Origin: Arthrobacter oryzae
Lineage (GTDB): Bacteria > Actinomycetota > Actinomycetes > Actinomycetales > Micrococcaceae
DNA: 64,000 nt
Direction: 5' to 3'
Assembly (NCBI RefSeq): GCF_030812315.1
Contig: NZ_JAUSSM010000006.1
Location: 62,001 to 126,000, forward strand
This document shows positions 41,762 through 50,742 of the stretch, piece by piece. The stretch's first letter is position 1; each line of letters opens with the position of its first letter. Position numbers and translations under genes: made by a program. The notes beneath the pieces were generated by a model that did not search any database, had not been told where the DNA came from, and saw only the letters and a program-made list of their open reading frames with translations.

Positions 41762-43449
41762 GGATCGCGGAGACATCCGACCTGTGGTGGAAGAACGCCG
41801 TGATCTACTGCCTGGATCCGGAAACCTTTTTCGACGACGACGGCGACGGCACCGGGGATTTCGGCGGCCTGATCCAGCGCGTGGATTATCTGGCGGCGCT
41901 GGGTGTCACGTGCATCTGGCTCATGCCGTTCTACCCGTCGCCGGACCGGGACGACGGCTACGACGTGACCGACATGTACGGCGTCGACCGCAGGCTGGGC
42001 ACCATGGGCGACGTTGTGGAGTTCATCAGGACGGCCAAGGACCGGGGAATGCGCGTCATCGCGGACTTCGTCATCAATCACACCTCGGACAAGCACCCCT
42101 GGTTCAAGGAGTCCCGGAAGTCAGTGGACAACCCCTACCGGGACTACTACGTGTGGCGGAAGGACACTCCCCCGGACACTTCCGAACAGGTGGTGTTCCC
42201 CGGTGAGGAAACGTCCATCTGGACCCGGGACAAGGCAACCGGCGAGTGGTACCTGCACATGTTCGCCAAGCACCAGCCGGACCTGAACGTCGCCAACCCC
42301 AAGGTCCGGGACGAGATCGCCAAATCCATGGGTTTCTGGCTCCAGATGGGGCTGGACGGCTTCCGGCTGGATGCGGTGCCCTTCTTCCTGGAGCTGCAGG
42401 GCGTGTCCAAGGAGGATGCGGGAAAGATCGACCCGCACGACTACCTGGCAGCGCTGCGCAGCTTCATCAACAGGCGGAACGGCAGCGCCATCCTGCTGGG
42501 CGAGGTGAACCTGCCGTACAAGGGCCAGGTGAAGTACTTCGGCGGGCCGGACGGAAACGAACTGAACATGCAGTTCGACTTCCTGTCGATGCAGAACATC
42601 TACCTCTCACTGGCCAGGGAGGATGCGCGGCCGCTGGCCAAGACGCTGTCCGGCCGGCCGCCCATCCACCCGGACAACCAGTGGGCGATGTTCGTCCGCA
42701 ACCACGATGAGCTGACGCTGGACAAGCTCAGCGACGAGGAACGAGCGGAAGTCTTCGCCGCCTTCGGCTCGGACCCGGACATGCAGATGTACGGACGGGG
42801 ACTCCGCCGCCGCCTCCCGCCGATGCTCGACGGCGATCGCGCCCGGATTCGCATGGTCTATTCGTTGATGTTCTCCCTCCCCGGAACCCCAGTCCTTTTC
42901 TACGGCGAGGAAATCGGGATGGGTGAGGACCTGCGGGCCAAGGGCCGCTCCGCCGTACGCTCCCCGATGCAGTGGAATGACACGGAAAATGGCGGATTCT
43001 CCACTGCGCCGGCGGATCAGCTGGTGGCCCAGGTGGTGGACGGCTACTTCGGTCCGAAGAACATCAACGCTGCCCAGGCCAAACGGGACCCGGACTCGCT
43101 GTGGAATTTCATCGCCGCACTCATCCGAAGCTACCGGGAAAGTCCGGAGCTCAGCTGGGGCGATTTCGAACTCATCAAGCAGCCCAATCCCGGCGTGCTC
43201 CTGCATTCCTGCACCCGCGCCGGTTCAACACTGGTCCTGGCCCACAACATGGCCGCACAGCCCGCCTCCGTCACCGCAACGGTTACGTCGCCGGAAGATC
43301 CGGAGGAGACCTTCGGCGGGGCCATCCTGCTGGACCTGCTCGACGGCGAAAACGTCGCGTTGGCGGACGACGGCGGATTCGACCTGGAGCTGGAGCGCTA
43401 CGGCTACCGCTGGTTCAGGGTCCAGCGGCCGGCGGACCGCCGGATCTGA
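41758..43449 (+). CDS. GH13 alpha-amylase family protein, trehalose-synthase-like
   Basis: 563 residues. Catalytic (beta/alpha)8 barrel with the four GH13 regions: ADFVINHTSDKHPWF (I), GFRLDAVPFF with the nucleophile Asp (II), AILLGEVNLP with the acid Glu (III) and FVRNHDELT (IV). The start WWKNAVIYCLDPETFFDDDG and DDYDV-type site resemble trehalose synthase (maltose to trehalose), but the region after motif III differs from TreS. Other transglycosylation or hydrolysis is possible. The GTG start overlaps the LLM stop. No maltokinase domain. A C-terminal beta domain follows residue 480. Confidence 0.85.
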   Translation: MRIAETSDLWWKNAVIYCLDPETFFDDDGDGTGDFGGLIQRVDYLAALGVTCIWLMPFYPSPDRDDGYDVTDMYGVDRRLGTMGDVVEFIRTAKDRGMRVIADFVINHTSDKHPWFKESRKSVDNPYRDYYVWRKDTPPDTSEQVVFPGEETSIWTRDKATGEWYLHMFAKHQPDLNVANPKVRDEIAKSMGFWLQMGLDGFRLDAVPFFLELQGVSKEDAGKIDPHDYLAALRSFINRRNGSAILLGEVNLPYKGQVKYFGGPDGNELNMQFDFLSMQNIYLSLAREDARPLAKTLSGRPPIHPDNQWAMFVRNHDELTLDKLSDEERAEVFAAFGSDPDMQMYGRGLRRRLPPMLDGDRARIRMVYSLMFSLPGTPVLFYGEEIGMGEDLRAKGRSAVRSPMQWNDTENGGFSTAPADQLVAQVVDGYFGPKNINAAQAKRDPDSLWNFIAALIRSYRESPELSWGDFELIKQPNPGVLLHSCTRAGSTLVLAHNMAAQPASVTATVTSPEDPEETFGGAILLDLLDGENVALADDGGFDLELERYGYRWFRVQRPADRRI

Positions 43450-43607
43450 CACCGGATGTGAGCTGCTTTTGGCTGCGAAACCGTGGGGGCGCGGAAAACT
43501 AACGCGCCCATTACCGGCATGAAACGCGGCGGCAACAATAGCGCAGCACACTGGATGTGCCGGCAATTGCAGGCAAAAGAACAAGCTCCAGCTCAGGAGG
43601 CCACGCC

Positions 43608-43844
43608 ATGTTGAAGGAAGCCAAAGCCCATGTAACCCGTGTTCGCGCCCTGGACCAGTTGCACCGCGGCGACGAGATCGAAGCCCGCCTGTCGGTGGGT
43701 CCCAGCTATGACGACGTAGTGATCCGCCGAGGCAGCGTGCAGGAGACCGCGCCGGGAATCGGCGTGGTCTGGATCATGGACCGTCAGACCGGGATGCGCA
43801 AGGCGATCAATACGGACGAATGCAGCGTTTGGCGAGTAGCCTGA
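43608..43844 (+). CDS. Small conserved-looking hypothetical protein
   Basis: 78 residues, no recognised domain. Sequence alternates hydrophobic and polar in a way that suggests a small beta-barrel: IEARLSVGPSYDDVVIRRGS, then GIGVVWIMDRQTGMRKAI. The ATG is 8 bases after GGAGG, a clear ribosome site, and coding bias looks normal. Alone between the GH13 gene (158-base gap) and the convergent MoaD-like gene (5-base gap). Function unknown. Confidence 0.7.
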   Translation: MLKEAKAHVTRVRALDQLHRGDEIEARLSVGPSYDDVVIRRGSVQETAPGIGVVWIMDRQTGMRKAINTDECSVWRVA

Positions 43845-43849
43845 GCCCT

Positions 43850-44137
43850 TCAGCCGCCGGCCACGGACTGGATGATCACCACTTCCTGGCCGGCAGCCAC
43901 TTCAGTTTCCAGTCCCCGCAAGCGCCGGACCTCGTCACCGTTCACGTAAATATTCACGTAGCGGCGCAGGGCGCCGGTTTCATCCCTCAACCGCCTCGCA
44001 AGCACCGGATAGTCACCGGCCAGCGAGTCCAGCAGGAACCCCACAGTCACCGCCCCGTCGGCGGGCGCAGTCAGGATGGACTGCCCGCCGGCGAGCGGCT
44101 GGAGGACACTGGGCAGCACCACACTGATGTCAGCCAC
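43850..44137 (-). CDS. MoaD/ThiS-like ubiquitin-fold sulfur carrier
   Basis: 95 residues ending in Gly-Gly (VVIIQSVAGG), the residue pair that is adenylated and thiocarboxylated in sulfur carriers. RRYVNIYVNGDEVRRLRGLE is the usual strand before the terminal block and AAGQEVVII the last. Members feed sulfur to molybdopterin, thiamine or cysteine synthesis; which of these is unclear, since no moa or thi gene is near. It is encoded 9 bases after an Asp-box repeat gene on the same strand, a pairing I recall from other actinobacteria. Confidence 0.88.
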   Translation of the reverse strand: MADISVVLPSVLQPLAGGQSILTAPADGAVTVGFLLDSLAGDYPVLARRLRDETGALRRYVNIYVNGDEVRRLRGLETEVAAGQEVVIIQSVAGG

Positions 44138-44146
44138 AACGGATCC

Positions 44147-45271
44147 TTAAGCGGATACTGGAGCGCCGGGCACCAGGGAACCGGACACCACAGCGGCTCG
44201 GACACACAAAACGTCCGGCAGGTGTGAGGCCACTTCGGTGAAGTGCTCGCCCTCATCCGGGCTGGCGTAGACCGAGCCGCCGCGCGTTCCGAAGTACACC
44301 CCGGCCGGTTCCGCGGAATCCACCGAGGCAGCGTCACGGAGCACGGCGTTGTACTCGCCCTGCGGCAGCCCGGAGTCAAGGCGCTTCCAGGTCCTGCCGG
44401 CGTCATCCGTCCGGTGCGCAGCCAGCTTCCCGTCCGGCGGGATGCGTTCGCCGTCGGCCTTCAGCGGGACCACCCACGCGGTGCCCGCACGCCGGGGATG
44501 CGTCAGCATCACGAAACCAAAATCTGCCGGGAGGCCTTCGGCAATCGATTCCCAGTTCTCGCCGTTGTCATCCGTGCGATACACGCCGTGGTGGTTCTGC
44601 GCGTAGAGCCGGCCTTCGACGGCGGCATCCGCCGCGATCTTATGCACGCACTGCCCGAATTCGGGGTTGGGATCCGGCATGAAGTAGGCCGAGATTCCCT
44701 TGTTCCGCGGCTCCCAGGATGTGCCGCCGTCGAGCGACCTGTACACCCCGCCGGTACTCATGGCGACGTGCACCTTGTCTCCGGAGGGATCCACCACAAT
44801 TGAGTGGGCCGCCGCTCCGCCGTAGCCTGCACCCCATTCGCTGCGGTGCGGATGGTCCCAGAGTCCGCGGTTCAGCTCGAAGTGTTCGCCGCCGTCGGTG
44901 GATTTCCACACGGAGATGGGCTCGGCGCCGGCCCAGACAACCCCGGGGCGGGATTCGGCGTCGGGATAGATCTGCCAGATGCGTTCCACTGCGGCCTCTG
45001 TGCCGTCCGGGAACTTGATGGCACCCTGTTCCGGTTCGGTCCAGGTCGCCCCCAGGTCATCCGAATGCGCAACGGTGGGGCCCCAGTGCTCGGAGCGCAC
45101 ACCCACCATGATGCGGGTCCGGCCGTTTCGGGTGTCAATGGCGATGCTGGGGACCTCGCTCATCAGGAAGTGCGGGCCGGACATGGACCATTCCCGCCGG
45201 TCCTGGCTGGTCGCCAGCCACAGCCCTTTTTTCGTTCCGATCGCTAGGACATAACTCTCTTCTGTGGCCAT
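44147..45271 (-). CDS. Asp-box (BNR) repeat beta-propeller protein, sialidase-like fold
   Basis: About 374 residues. At least six Asp-box turns are readable in order: SDDLGATW, STDGGEHF, SLDGGTSW, TDDNGENW, TDDAGRTW and SPDEGEHF, each on a propeller blade. No signal peptide is visible (MATEESYVLAIGTKKGLWLA), so it is likely cytoplasmic, unlike secreted sialidases. The sialidase catalytic set (RIP, Tyr-Glu pair) is not evident, so enzyme activity should not be assumed. The ATG at 45271 fits better than an upstream in-frame start at 45307. Confidence 0.85.
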   Translation of the reverse strand: MATEESYVLAIGTKKGLWLATSQDRREWSMSGPHFLMSEVPSIAIDTRNGRTRIMVGVRSEHWGPTVAHSDDLGATWTEPEQGAIKFPDGTEAAVERIWQIYPDAESRPGVVWAGAEPISVWKSTDGGEHFELNRGLWDHPHRSEWGAGYGGAAAHSIVVDPSGDKVHVAMSTGGVYRSLDGGTSWEPRNKGISAYFMPDPNPEFGQCVHKIAADAAVEGRLYAQNHHGVYRTDDNGENWESIAEGLPADFGFVMLTHPRRAGTAWVVPLKADGERIPPDGKLAAHRTDDAGRTWKRLDSGLPQGEYNAVLRDAASVDSAEPAGVYFGTRGGSVYASPDEGEHFTEVASHLPDVLCVRAAVVSGSLVPGAPVSA

Positions 45272-45340
45272 GCACCCCATGCAACCACTCGGGCCCGGGT
45301 GCCGCAATGGTTTGCCTGCGGCAACATGCGCCCTTTGAGG

Positions 45341-45541
45341 TCAGTCCACGAATTCAGACTGCGTCTCGATGAAGTCCCAGTCCGCGTCCGTGAGGACTCC
45401 TGTGGCGATGTCCGGGTGCGGGCCGCCGGCCTCGGCAATTCCCTGCAGCACGGGCAACGGCAATTCCTCCGCTCGGAGGTTCTCCCGCAGCCATTCCTTG
45501 CTGTCCAGATCCAGATCAAGCCACCACATGTAGATTTCCAC
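45341..45541 (-). CDS. Small acidic hypothetical protein
   Basis: 66 residues from GTG at 45541 (VEIYMWWLDLDLDSKEWLRE), rich in Asp, Glu, Leu and Trp. Ends with ADWDFIETQSEFVD. GGAGAGG precedes the GTG by about 10 bases; an ATG four codons on is an alternative. It lies in the divergent position to the CHAT gene with a 218-base gap. No family recognised; a possible partner of the CHAT-Trypco1 pair on position alone. Confidence that it is coding is moderate. Confidence 0.5.
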   Translation of the reverse strand: MEIYMWWLDLDLDSKEWLRENLRAEELPLPVLQGIAEAGGPHPDIATGVLTDADWDFIETQSEFVD

Positions 45542-45759
45542 CGCGGACCACCTCTCCCTATGCCTCAACGTTATTCCGCGGCGGAGGGGTGTACAAGGGT
45601 CCAATGGCGGCGTCGCACGCCTCCAGCCCACCGCTGGTTGCCCCTTGTGCCCGTACTTCCGGTAGGCCAATCTTGTCTTGTAGGGCAGTCCGGCACACCT
45701 GAACAACCGCGGCGGACGTCCCCTGTGGAGGCACTCCGCACTGCGATGAGAAGGTTGCC

Positions 45760-48090
45760 ATGGACGGTGACATCGAGCTCGAACTCGCGTCAGGTTCTGC
45801 GCGCGGTGAATACTCGGTGCGCGTGGTCCAGGCACCGGCCGGGGGCAACGCTTCAGGGATATTCCGGCTCGACGTGGACAGGATCCTCGAACGCCGCAGC
45901 GAATTGGAGGCCACCGTCCTCGCCTCCGCGGTGGCGGCGCGCCGCACGACACCGGTCGCCGAGCTTCCAGTCCGCGGAGTGGGCCAGGAACTCTTTCAAG
46001 CCTTGTTCACCCGCGAAGTCTACGGAACATACCGGGCGAGCCTGGGGGCTGCCCAGCACAGCGGACAGCAGCTCCGCGTGGTGCTGCGACTGGCTGCACC
46101 GGAACTGGCTGCCATGCCGTGGGAAATGCTGTTCGACCCGGAGACCGAAAGCTACCTGTGCCAGACGGAGCCGCTGCTACGCCATATTCCCGCGCCGGAT
46201 TATCACCTCAACCCGCTGGAAATCGTCCCTCCGCTGCGGATCCTGGGTTTGATAGCTTCCCCGCGCGACCTTCCGCCGCTCGACGTCGAAGCGGAACGCA
46301 ACCATCTCACCGCAGCCTTGGCCGGTCCCGTTTCAGAGGGCCGGATTGAGCTTGCCTGGGCGCCGGGAGGAAGCTGGGAGGACATCCAGTCGATGCTGCT
46401 GCAGGGCCCTTGGCATGTGGTGCACTTCATCGGGCACGGTGACTACGACGCCAGGAGCGATGAAGGCCGGATCGCCCTGACGGGGGCTGACGGGCGGGCC
46501 TCCATGGTGCGGGCCATCCGCCTGATGGCCCTGTTAAGCGTTGCCGTGCCACGGCCGCGGCTGGTGGTCCTGAATTCCTGCTCGTCCGGGGAGACCGGCC
46601 GGGAGGATCTCTTCTCCGGCACGGCATCCACATTGGTCCGCAGCGGCATCAGCGCCGTGGCAGCCATGCAGTTCGCCATCAGCGACGGCGCCGCGATCGC
46701 ATTCGCACAGGGGTTTTATGCGGCAATCGCTAACGGCCGCGGCGTTGACGAGGCCGCCCGGGTGGGTCGGATTTCCGTGATGGGGAGCCCCGACGGAACC
46801 CTCGAATGGGTTACCCCGGCACTCTATGTGCGGGGCGGAGACACGCAGTTGTTCAACCTTAAGGCACCCGCCCGGCCTGCGGCGAAGAGCAGTACAGGCC
46901 CGGCTGCGGCCGTCCCCGCGCCGACGGACAGTCCGGCGGGATCAGCAGAGCGGTCCGCTGCCCGGGTTCGGCAGGCTGAGCTCCGCGCCCTGTATGTGCA
47001 GGCCTGCGCCGAGTTGCGAACCAAGCACTATCCGGTTGCCATAGAACTCTTTGATGATCTGCTGACTCTCGACGGCGGCTACCGCGATGCTGCGCTACTG
47101 CGTGCTTCCGCGGCGCAGCACCAAGAGCGTTCGGAGGCCTACCGCCATGCCCGCGAAGCCGAAGACGCAGGGGACTGGACAGCGGCAGCCAGCGGCTACG
47201 CCGCAGTCAAGGATGATCCCGATTTCCCGGACGCCGCCGCCCGGGAGCTGGATTGCGCCAGGCGGCAACGGATCGCCGATTTGCAGGGTGAGCTGGAGTA
47301 CCACGCGGGCAGCGGCAGCTGGCAGGCCGCCGTTGACGTGGCGGCGGAGCTATACAGCCTGGATCCCGGCGCCTCCGATCCGGACGGACTGGCATCGAAG
47401 GCCCGGACCGAACTGCGCCGGGAAGACGAGGCATTGCGGGTGGCGCAGCGGACCGCCCAGCAAGGCAAAGTGGCCCGGAGCGCAGCAGATCAACCGGCGT
47501 CGCCGCCGCAATCGCGGCCCGGGACGGTAGGCCCCGATCCGCGATTGCTGGCTGCCGGCGGAATAGTCCTGGCTGTGGCCGGCGGGCTTCTGGCTGCCTT
47601 CTTCACCTACCTCAACTGGTTCGACGAAAACGACTGGTGGTATTACGGCGGAGAAGCAAGCGTGCGCCTTGTGTACGCACTGCTGGCCCCGGCGGGTTAC
47701 CTCCTGCTGCTGCTGGCGGGGCTGCCGGAGCGGACGGAAACGGGGCGGGTGGCGCTGGCCGTAGCGATCGGAGCCGGTGCCCTGCTCGGTATTGTGGGCT
47801 TTGAACCTGATCTCCTCTGGGCGGCCACGGCCAGTACGCTCGTTCAGGCAGCCTTCGGTCTGTGGGCAGGCATTCTGGCCGTCCGGGCACCTAACACGCC
47901 GGCGGCGGCCGGTTGGCTCCTGCTAGCCTGCCTCATCACGCTGCCGCTGATCTGGATTCCCGGCGAGGACCTCTCCGGCCGCGCGGTGGTGCTCGTGATC
48001 CAAAACGCAACCGTTGCTGCCAGCGGGTTGGTGTTCCTCGGACTTGGCCTCACACGGAATGGTAACGACAGGCGGAACCGGAAGGACTAG
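45760..48090 (+). CDS. CHAT-domain (caspase-like) protease with helical repeats and membrane anchor
   Basis: 776 residues. A mainly beta N-terminal region (1 to about 150) precedes a CHAT peptidase. The His is H226 in VHFIGHGDYD and the Cys C274 in VVLNSCSSGETG, in the usual order; AAMQFAISDGAAIAFAQGFY (about 301-320) is the typical next helix. After a Pro/Ala linker, residues 400-575 are helical and TPR-like. Residues about 600-770 hold five or six membrane helices, so the protease is tethered. Three bases later begins a CU044_2847-type gene. Such CHAT proteins occur in bacterial conflict and signalling systems; target unknown. Confidence 0.88.
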   Translation: MDGDIELELASGSARGEYSVRVVQAPAGGNASGIFRLDVDRILERRSELEATVLASAVAARRTTPVAELPVRGVGQELFQALFTREVYGTYRASLGAAQHSGQQLRVVLRLAAPELAAMPWEMLFDPETESYLCQTEPLLRHIPAPDYHLNPLEIVPPLRILGLIASPRDLPPLDVEAERNHLTAALAGPVSEGRIELAWAPGGSWEDIQSMLLQGPWHVVHFIGHGDYDARSDEGRIALTGADGRASMVRAIRLMALLSVAVPRPRLVVLNSCSSGETGREDLFSGTASTLVRSGISAVAAMQFAISDGAAIAFAQGFYAAIANGRGVDEAARVGRISVMGSPDGTLEWVTPALYVRGGDTQLFNLKAPARPAAKSSTGPAAAVPAPTDSPAGSAERSAARVRQAELRALYVQACAELRTKHYPVAIELFDDLLTLDGGYRDAALLRASAAQHQERSEAYRHAREAEDAGDWTAAASGYAAVKDDPDFPDAAARELDCARRQRIADLQGELEYHAGSGSWQAAVDVAAELYSLDPGASDPDGLASKARTELRREDEALRVAQRTAQQGKVARSAADQPASPPQSRPGTVGPDPRLLAAGGIVLAVAGGLLAAFFTYLNWFDENDWWYYGGEASVRLVYALLAPAGYLLLLLAGLPERTETGRVALAVAIGAGALLGIVGFEPDLLWAATASTLVQAAFGLWAGILAVRAPNTPAAAGWLLLACLITLPLIWIPGEDLSGRAVVLVIQNATVAASGLVFLGLGLTRNGNDRRNRKD

Positions 48091-48092
48091 TG

Positions 48093-48449
48093 ATGACACG
48101 GCTGGTGGAATTTCCGACAGACAGCGGCGGGACCGTGCTCCTGGAAGTGTCAGACAACACGGGCGGCCTCGTGACGCGCGGCGGCGGCCAGGCTGGCATG
48201 TTCGCACGGGCACAGCAGACCTTTGAGCGTGCGCTGAGAAACATCCGGCCGGCGGTCCAGGGCGTCATAGAGGAGCTCTTGGACCTTCCCAACAAACCGG
48301 ATGAGGTCTCGGTCAAGTTCGGACTGGACCTGCATGCGGAAGCCGGAGCATTCATTGCAGCCGCCAGCACCAGCTCGAACTTCACGGTGACGCTGACCTG
48401 GCGTCGCCCCAAACAGCCGCCGGAGGCTCCGGACGACGACCCCGACTAA
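48093..48449 (+). CDS. CU044_2847 family / Trypco1-domain protein
   Basis: 118 residues. MTRLVEFPTDSGGTVLLEVS opens the domain. TFERALRNIRPAVQGVIEEL is its helix, and DEVSVKFGLDLHAEAGAFIA followed by FTVTLTWRR its closing strands, the pattern I recall for the trypsin-co-occurring domain 1 (CU044_2847) family. Family members sit beside trypsin-like or CHAT proteases in predicted conflict systems and may regulate or receive the protease. The ATG is 6 bases after AAGGA, and a GTG three bases earlier overlaps the CHAT stop, so the two are coupled. Confidence 0.78.
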   Translation: MTRLVEFPTDSGGTVLLEVSDNTGGLVTRGGGQAGMFARAQQTFERALRNIRPAVQGVIEELLDLPNKPDEVSVKFGLDLHAEAGAFIAAASTSSNFTVTLTWRRPKQPPEAPDDDPD

Positions 48450-48530
48450 GGCACAGCAGTAGCGTCCTCGACCCACATTCACGGGGCCCGGCAGCCCGCA
48501 ATCGATTTTCCGCCCACCCCAAGGAGCCCC

Positions 48531-49508
48531 ATGAGCACTAAGCAGCTGATCATTATCGGGTCCGGGCCTGCGGGCTATACGGCGGCCATTTACGCTGCCC
48601 GGGCAGGTCTGAAGCCGCTTGTCATCGCGGGGTCCGTGACCGCGGGCGGTGCGTTGATGAACACCACCGAGGTGGAGAACTTCCCCGGCTTCCCGGCCGG
48701 TATCCAGGGACCGGAACTCATGGACGGCCTGCAGCAGCAGGCGGAGCGGTTCGGCGCGCAGGTGGTGTTCGACGACGTCACCGAAGTGACCCTCACCGGG
48801 CACCTCAAGCGCGTGGTGACCGGCGCCGGCGACACGCACGAGGCGCCGGCGGTCATCCTCGCCACCGGCTCCGCGTACAAGGAACTCGGCCTGCCGGAGG
48901 AGAAGAAGTTCAGCGGCCACGGCGTGTCCTGGTGCGCCACGTGCGACGGCTTCTTCTTCCGCGACCAGGACATCATCGTCGTCGGCGGCGGGGACTCCGC
49001 CATGGAAGAAGCCACGTTCCTGACCCGCTTCGGGCGCTCCGTCACCGTCGTCGTCCGGAAGGACGAACTCCGGGCCTCCCGGATCATGGCCCAGCGGGCC
49101 AAGGACAACCCGAAGATCAGCTTCGCCTGGAACTCCGCCATCACCGCCATTCACGGGGACGGCAAGGTCACCGGCGTCACGCTCAAGGACACGCGCACCG
49201 GCGAGACCCGCGAACAGGCAGCCACCGGCATCTTCGTGGCCATCGGGCACGTGCCGCGCACCGAACTGGTGGCCGGCCAGGTGGAGCTGGACGCCGAGGG
49301 CTACATCACGGTGGATTCCCCCACCACGGTCACCAACCTCACCGGCGTGTTCGCCTGCGGAGACGCCGTGGACCACCGCTACCGCCAGGCCATCACCGCC
49401 GCCGGCACCGGCTGCGCCGCCGCCCTCGACGCAGAGCGCTACCTCGCCGCCCTCGACGACGCCGACAGCATCGCCACCGCCCTGGTGGAAGAACCCACCC
49501 ACGCCTGA
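48531..49508 (+). CDS. trxB: Thioredoxin reductase (NADPH)
   Basis: 325 residues. Reduces thioredoxin with NADPH through FAD and a redox disulfide. FAD motif [20 protein letters not shown], active-site [10 protein letters not shown] (Cys-x-x-Cys, about residues 136-139), NADPH motif [15 protein letters not shown] and the C-terminal [20 protein letters not shown], all in order. AAGGAG precedes the ATG by 4 bases. No thioredoxin gene follows. Several trxB-like paralogs are common in actinobacteria; this one may be a paralog rather than the housekeeping copy. Confidence 0.94.
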   Translation: MSTKQLIIIGSGPAGYTAAIYAARAGLKPLVIAGSVTAGGALMNTTEVENFPGFPAGIQGPELMDGLQQQAERFGAQVVFDDVTEVTLTGHLKRVVTGAGDTHEAPAVILATGSAYKELGLPEEKKFSGHGVSWCATCDGFFFRDQDIIVVGGGDSAMEEATFLTRFGRSVTVVVRKDELRASRIMAQRAKDNPKISFAWNSAITAIHGDGKVTGVTLKDTRTGETREQAATGIFVAIGHVPRTELVAGQVELDAEGYITVDSPTTVTNLTGVFACGDAVDHRYRQAITAAGTGCAAALDAERYLAALDDADSIATALVEEPTHA

Positions 49509-49615
49509 CCCAAAGACGGGAGAGGGGATGGAAGGGGCTGTGAGCAGCCGTGACCCGGCCGCCTCCAGCGCTGCCCGACGCTGTTCAAGGACTCTAGGCG
49601 GGGCCACAATGGAGT

Positions 49616-50122
49616 ATGTCTCCTGAACGCTTCAGCGGACCGCCTCCCCTGGTGGTCGGTGTGCTGCCCGGCCAGCATGCGGAGGTGCTGCGGTCCGCCA
49701 CCAGCCTGGCGGAAAAAATGAGCGCGCCTTTGCTGTGCGCCTACGTGGATGAGGCCAGCTACTTGGTCGAGTGGGACCCGGCGCGGTCAGCCCACAGGCT
49801 ATCCCTGCACCCGGACAAGGACGACGCCGATGTCCGCGCGGTGAGCGAAGAGCTCCGCGGCGTTGTAGGGGCAGCCTGCGCCGGGAAGCCGGTTGAGTGG
49901 ACGCTCCGGATCCTGGCCGGAGACCCGGCGCGCGCCCTGGGACACGTGGCTGCAGAGGTCAGCGCCTCCATGATTATCGTGGGCACGCCCGAGCGCGGAC
50001 TGGGGCACCGCATCTCGGCAGCCCTCAACGGTTCCGTAGCCGCGTGGCTGACCCGCCACCAGGACCGGCCCGTCCTCGTGGTGCCCGCGCGCATGGGTGC
50101 CCACCGGGACGAGCCCGAGTGA
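49616..50122 (+). CDS. Universal stress protein (UspA family)
   Basis: 168 residues, one Usp domain. PPLVVGVLPGQHAEVLRSAT is the first strand and helix. MIIVGTPERGLGHRISAALN followed by GSVAAWLTRH carries the ATP-type G-x2-G-x9-G(S/T) motif, so nucleotide binding is likely. TRHQDRPVLVVPA is the last strand. The stop overlaps the next start as GTGA. Role beyond stress response not predictable. Confidence 0.9.
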   Translation: MSPERFSGPPPLVVGVLPGQHAEVLRSATSLAEKMSAPLLCAYVDEASYLVEWDPARSAHRLSLHPDKDDADVRAVSEELRGVVGAACAGKPVEWTLRILAGDPARALGHVAAEVSASMIIVGTPERGLGHRISAALNGSVAAWLTRHQDRPVLVVPARMGAHRDEPE

Positions 50123-50694
50123 CCGCCGGGCCGGGCACCATCCATCACGGCTACGAGCGCAACTACAGGGAACTGGTGCTTTGGCTGGCCGCCGCGTCCG
50201 ACGCGGACCGCCGCCGCCGCAGCGCAGGCACCCGCTGGACCAACGAGGAGCTCCTGTTCCACATGGTTTTCGGCTACATGGTGGTCCAGGCCCTGTTGCC
50301 CCTGGTTCGCATGTTTGCAGCCCTTCCGGCCCCCTTCAGCCGGGGATTCGCGCGGATACTCAACGCCGGAACTGCACCGTTCGACGTCGTCAATTACCTG
50401 GGATCCAAAGCAGCAGCCCGCGTATTCAATCGGAAACGGATGGCGGCCAAGCTCCGGCGGGTCGCGCGGGCGCTGGAGCGTCGGATGGGGGGCGAGTCAG
50501 CTGCGTCGCTGGCCCGGGGAATGTCATTTCCTGACCGCTGGGACCCTTTCTTCACGCCGTGGATGTCCGTGGCGGACGTCTATGCCTACCCTGTCCTGCA
50601 CTTTGACTTCCATGCCACGCAGCTCAGTCCCGGCCCCGGCGCGACACCCAGGAAAGTCGGGACGAAAGACCCTGTGAAAATAAAGCGAAAGTAG
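50119..50694 (+). CDS. DinB-like four-helix bundle protein
   Basis: 191 residues. Helical throughout, with WTNEELLFHMVFGYMVVQAL near residue 45 and a C-terminal HFDFHATQLSP. The arrangement of the first His and the later H-x-x-x-H pair fits metal-binding DinB/YfiT-type proteins, which include thiol-dependent transferases. An inserted hydrophobic stretch (residues 60-80) is longer than usual. Coupled to the universal stress gene by GTGA overlap. A terminator follows after 80 bases. Confidence 0.65.
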   Translation: MTAGPGTIHHGYERNYRELVLWLAAASDADRRRRSAGTRWTNEELLFHMVFGYMVVQALLPLVRMFAALPAPFSRGFARILNAGTAPFDVVNYLGSKAAARVFNRKRMAAKLRRVARALERRMGGESAASLARGMSFPDRWDPFFTPWMSVADVYAYPVLHFDFHATQLSPGPGATPRKVGTKDPVKIKRK

Positions 50695-50742
50695 TTATTC
50701 AGGGTGGTGGCGTTCACCGCGCCCGCCAAGTATGCTGGATTT

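Noticed and set aside
41758..43449. Firm call of trehalose synthase (treS)
   Set aside because: The GH13 catalytic regions agree, but the part after region III departs from TreS and no maltokinase or other trehalose gene is adjacent.
44147..45271. Sialidase
   Set aside because: Asp-box repeats are present but the catalytic Arg triad, Tyr and signal peptide of secreted sialidases are not evident.
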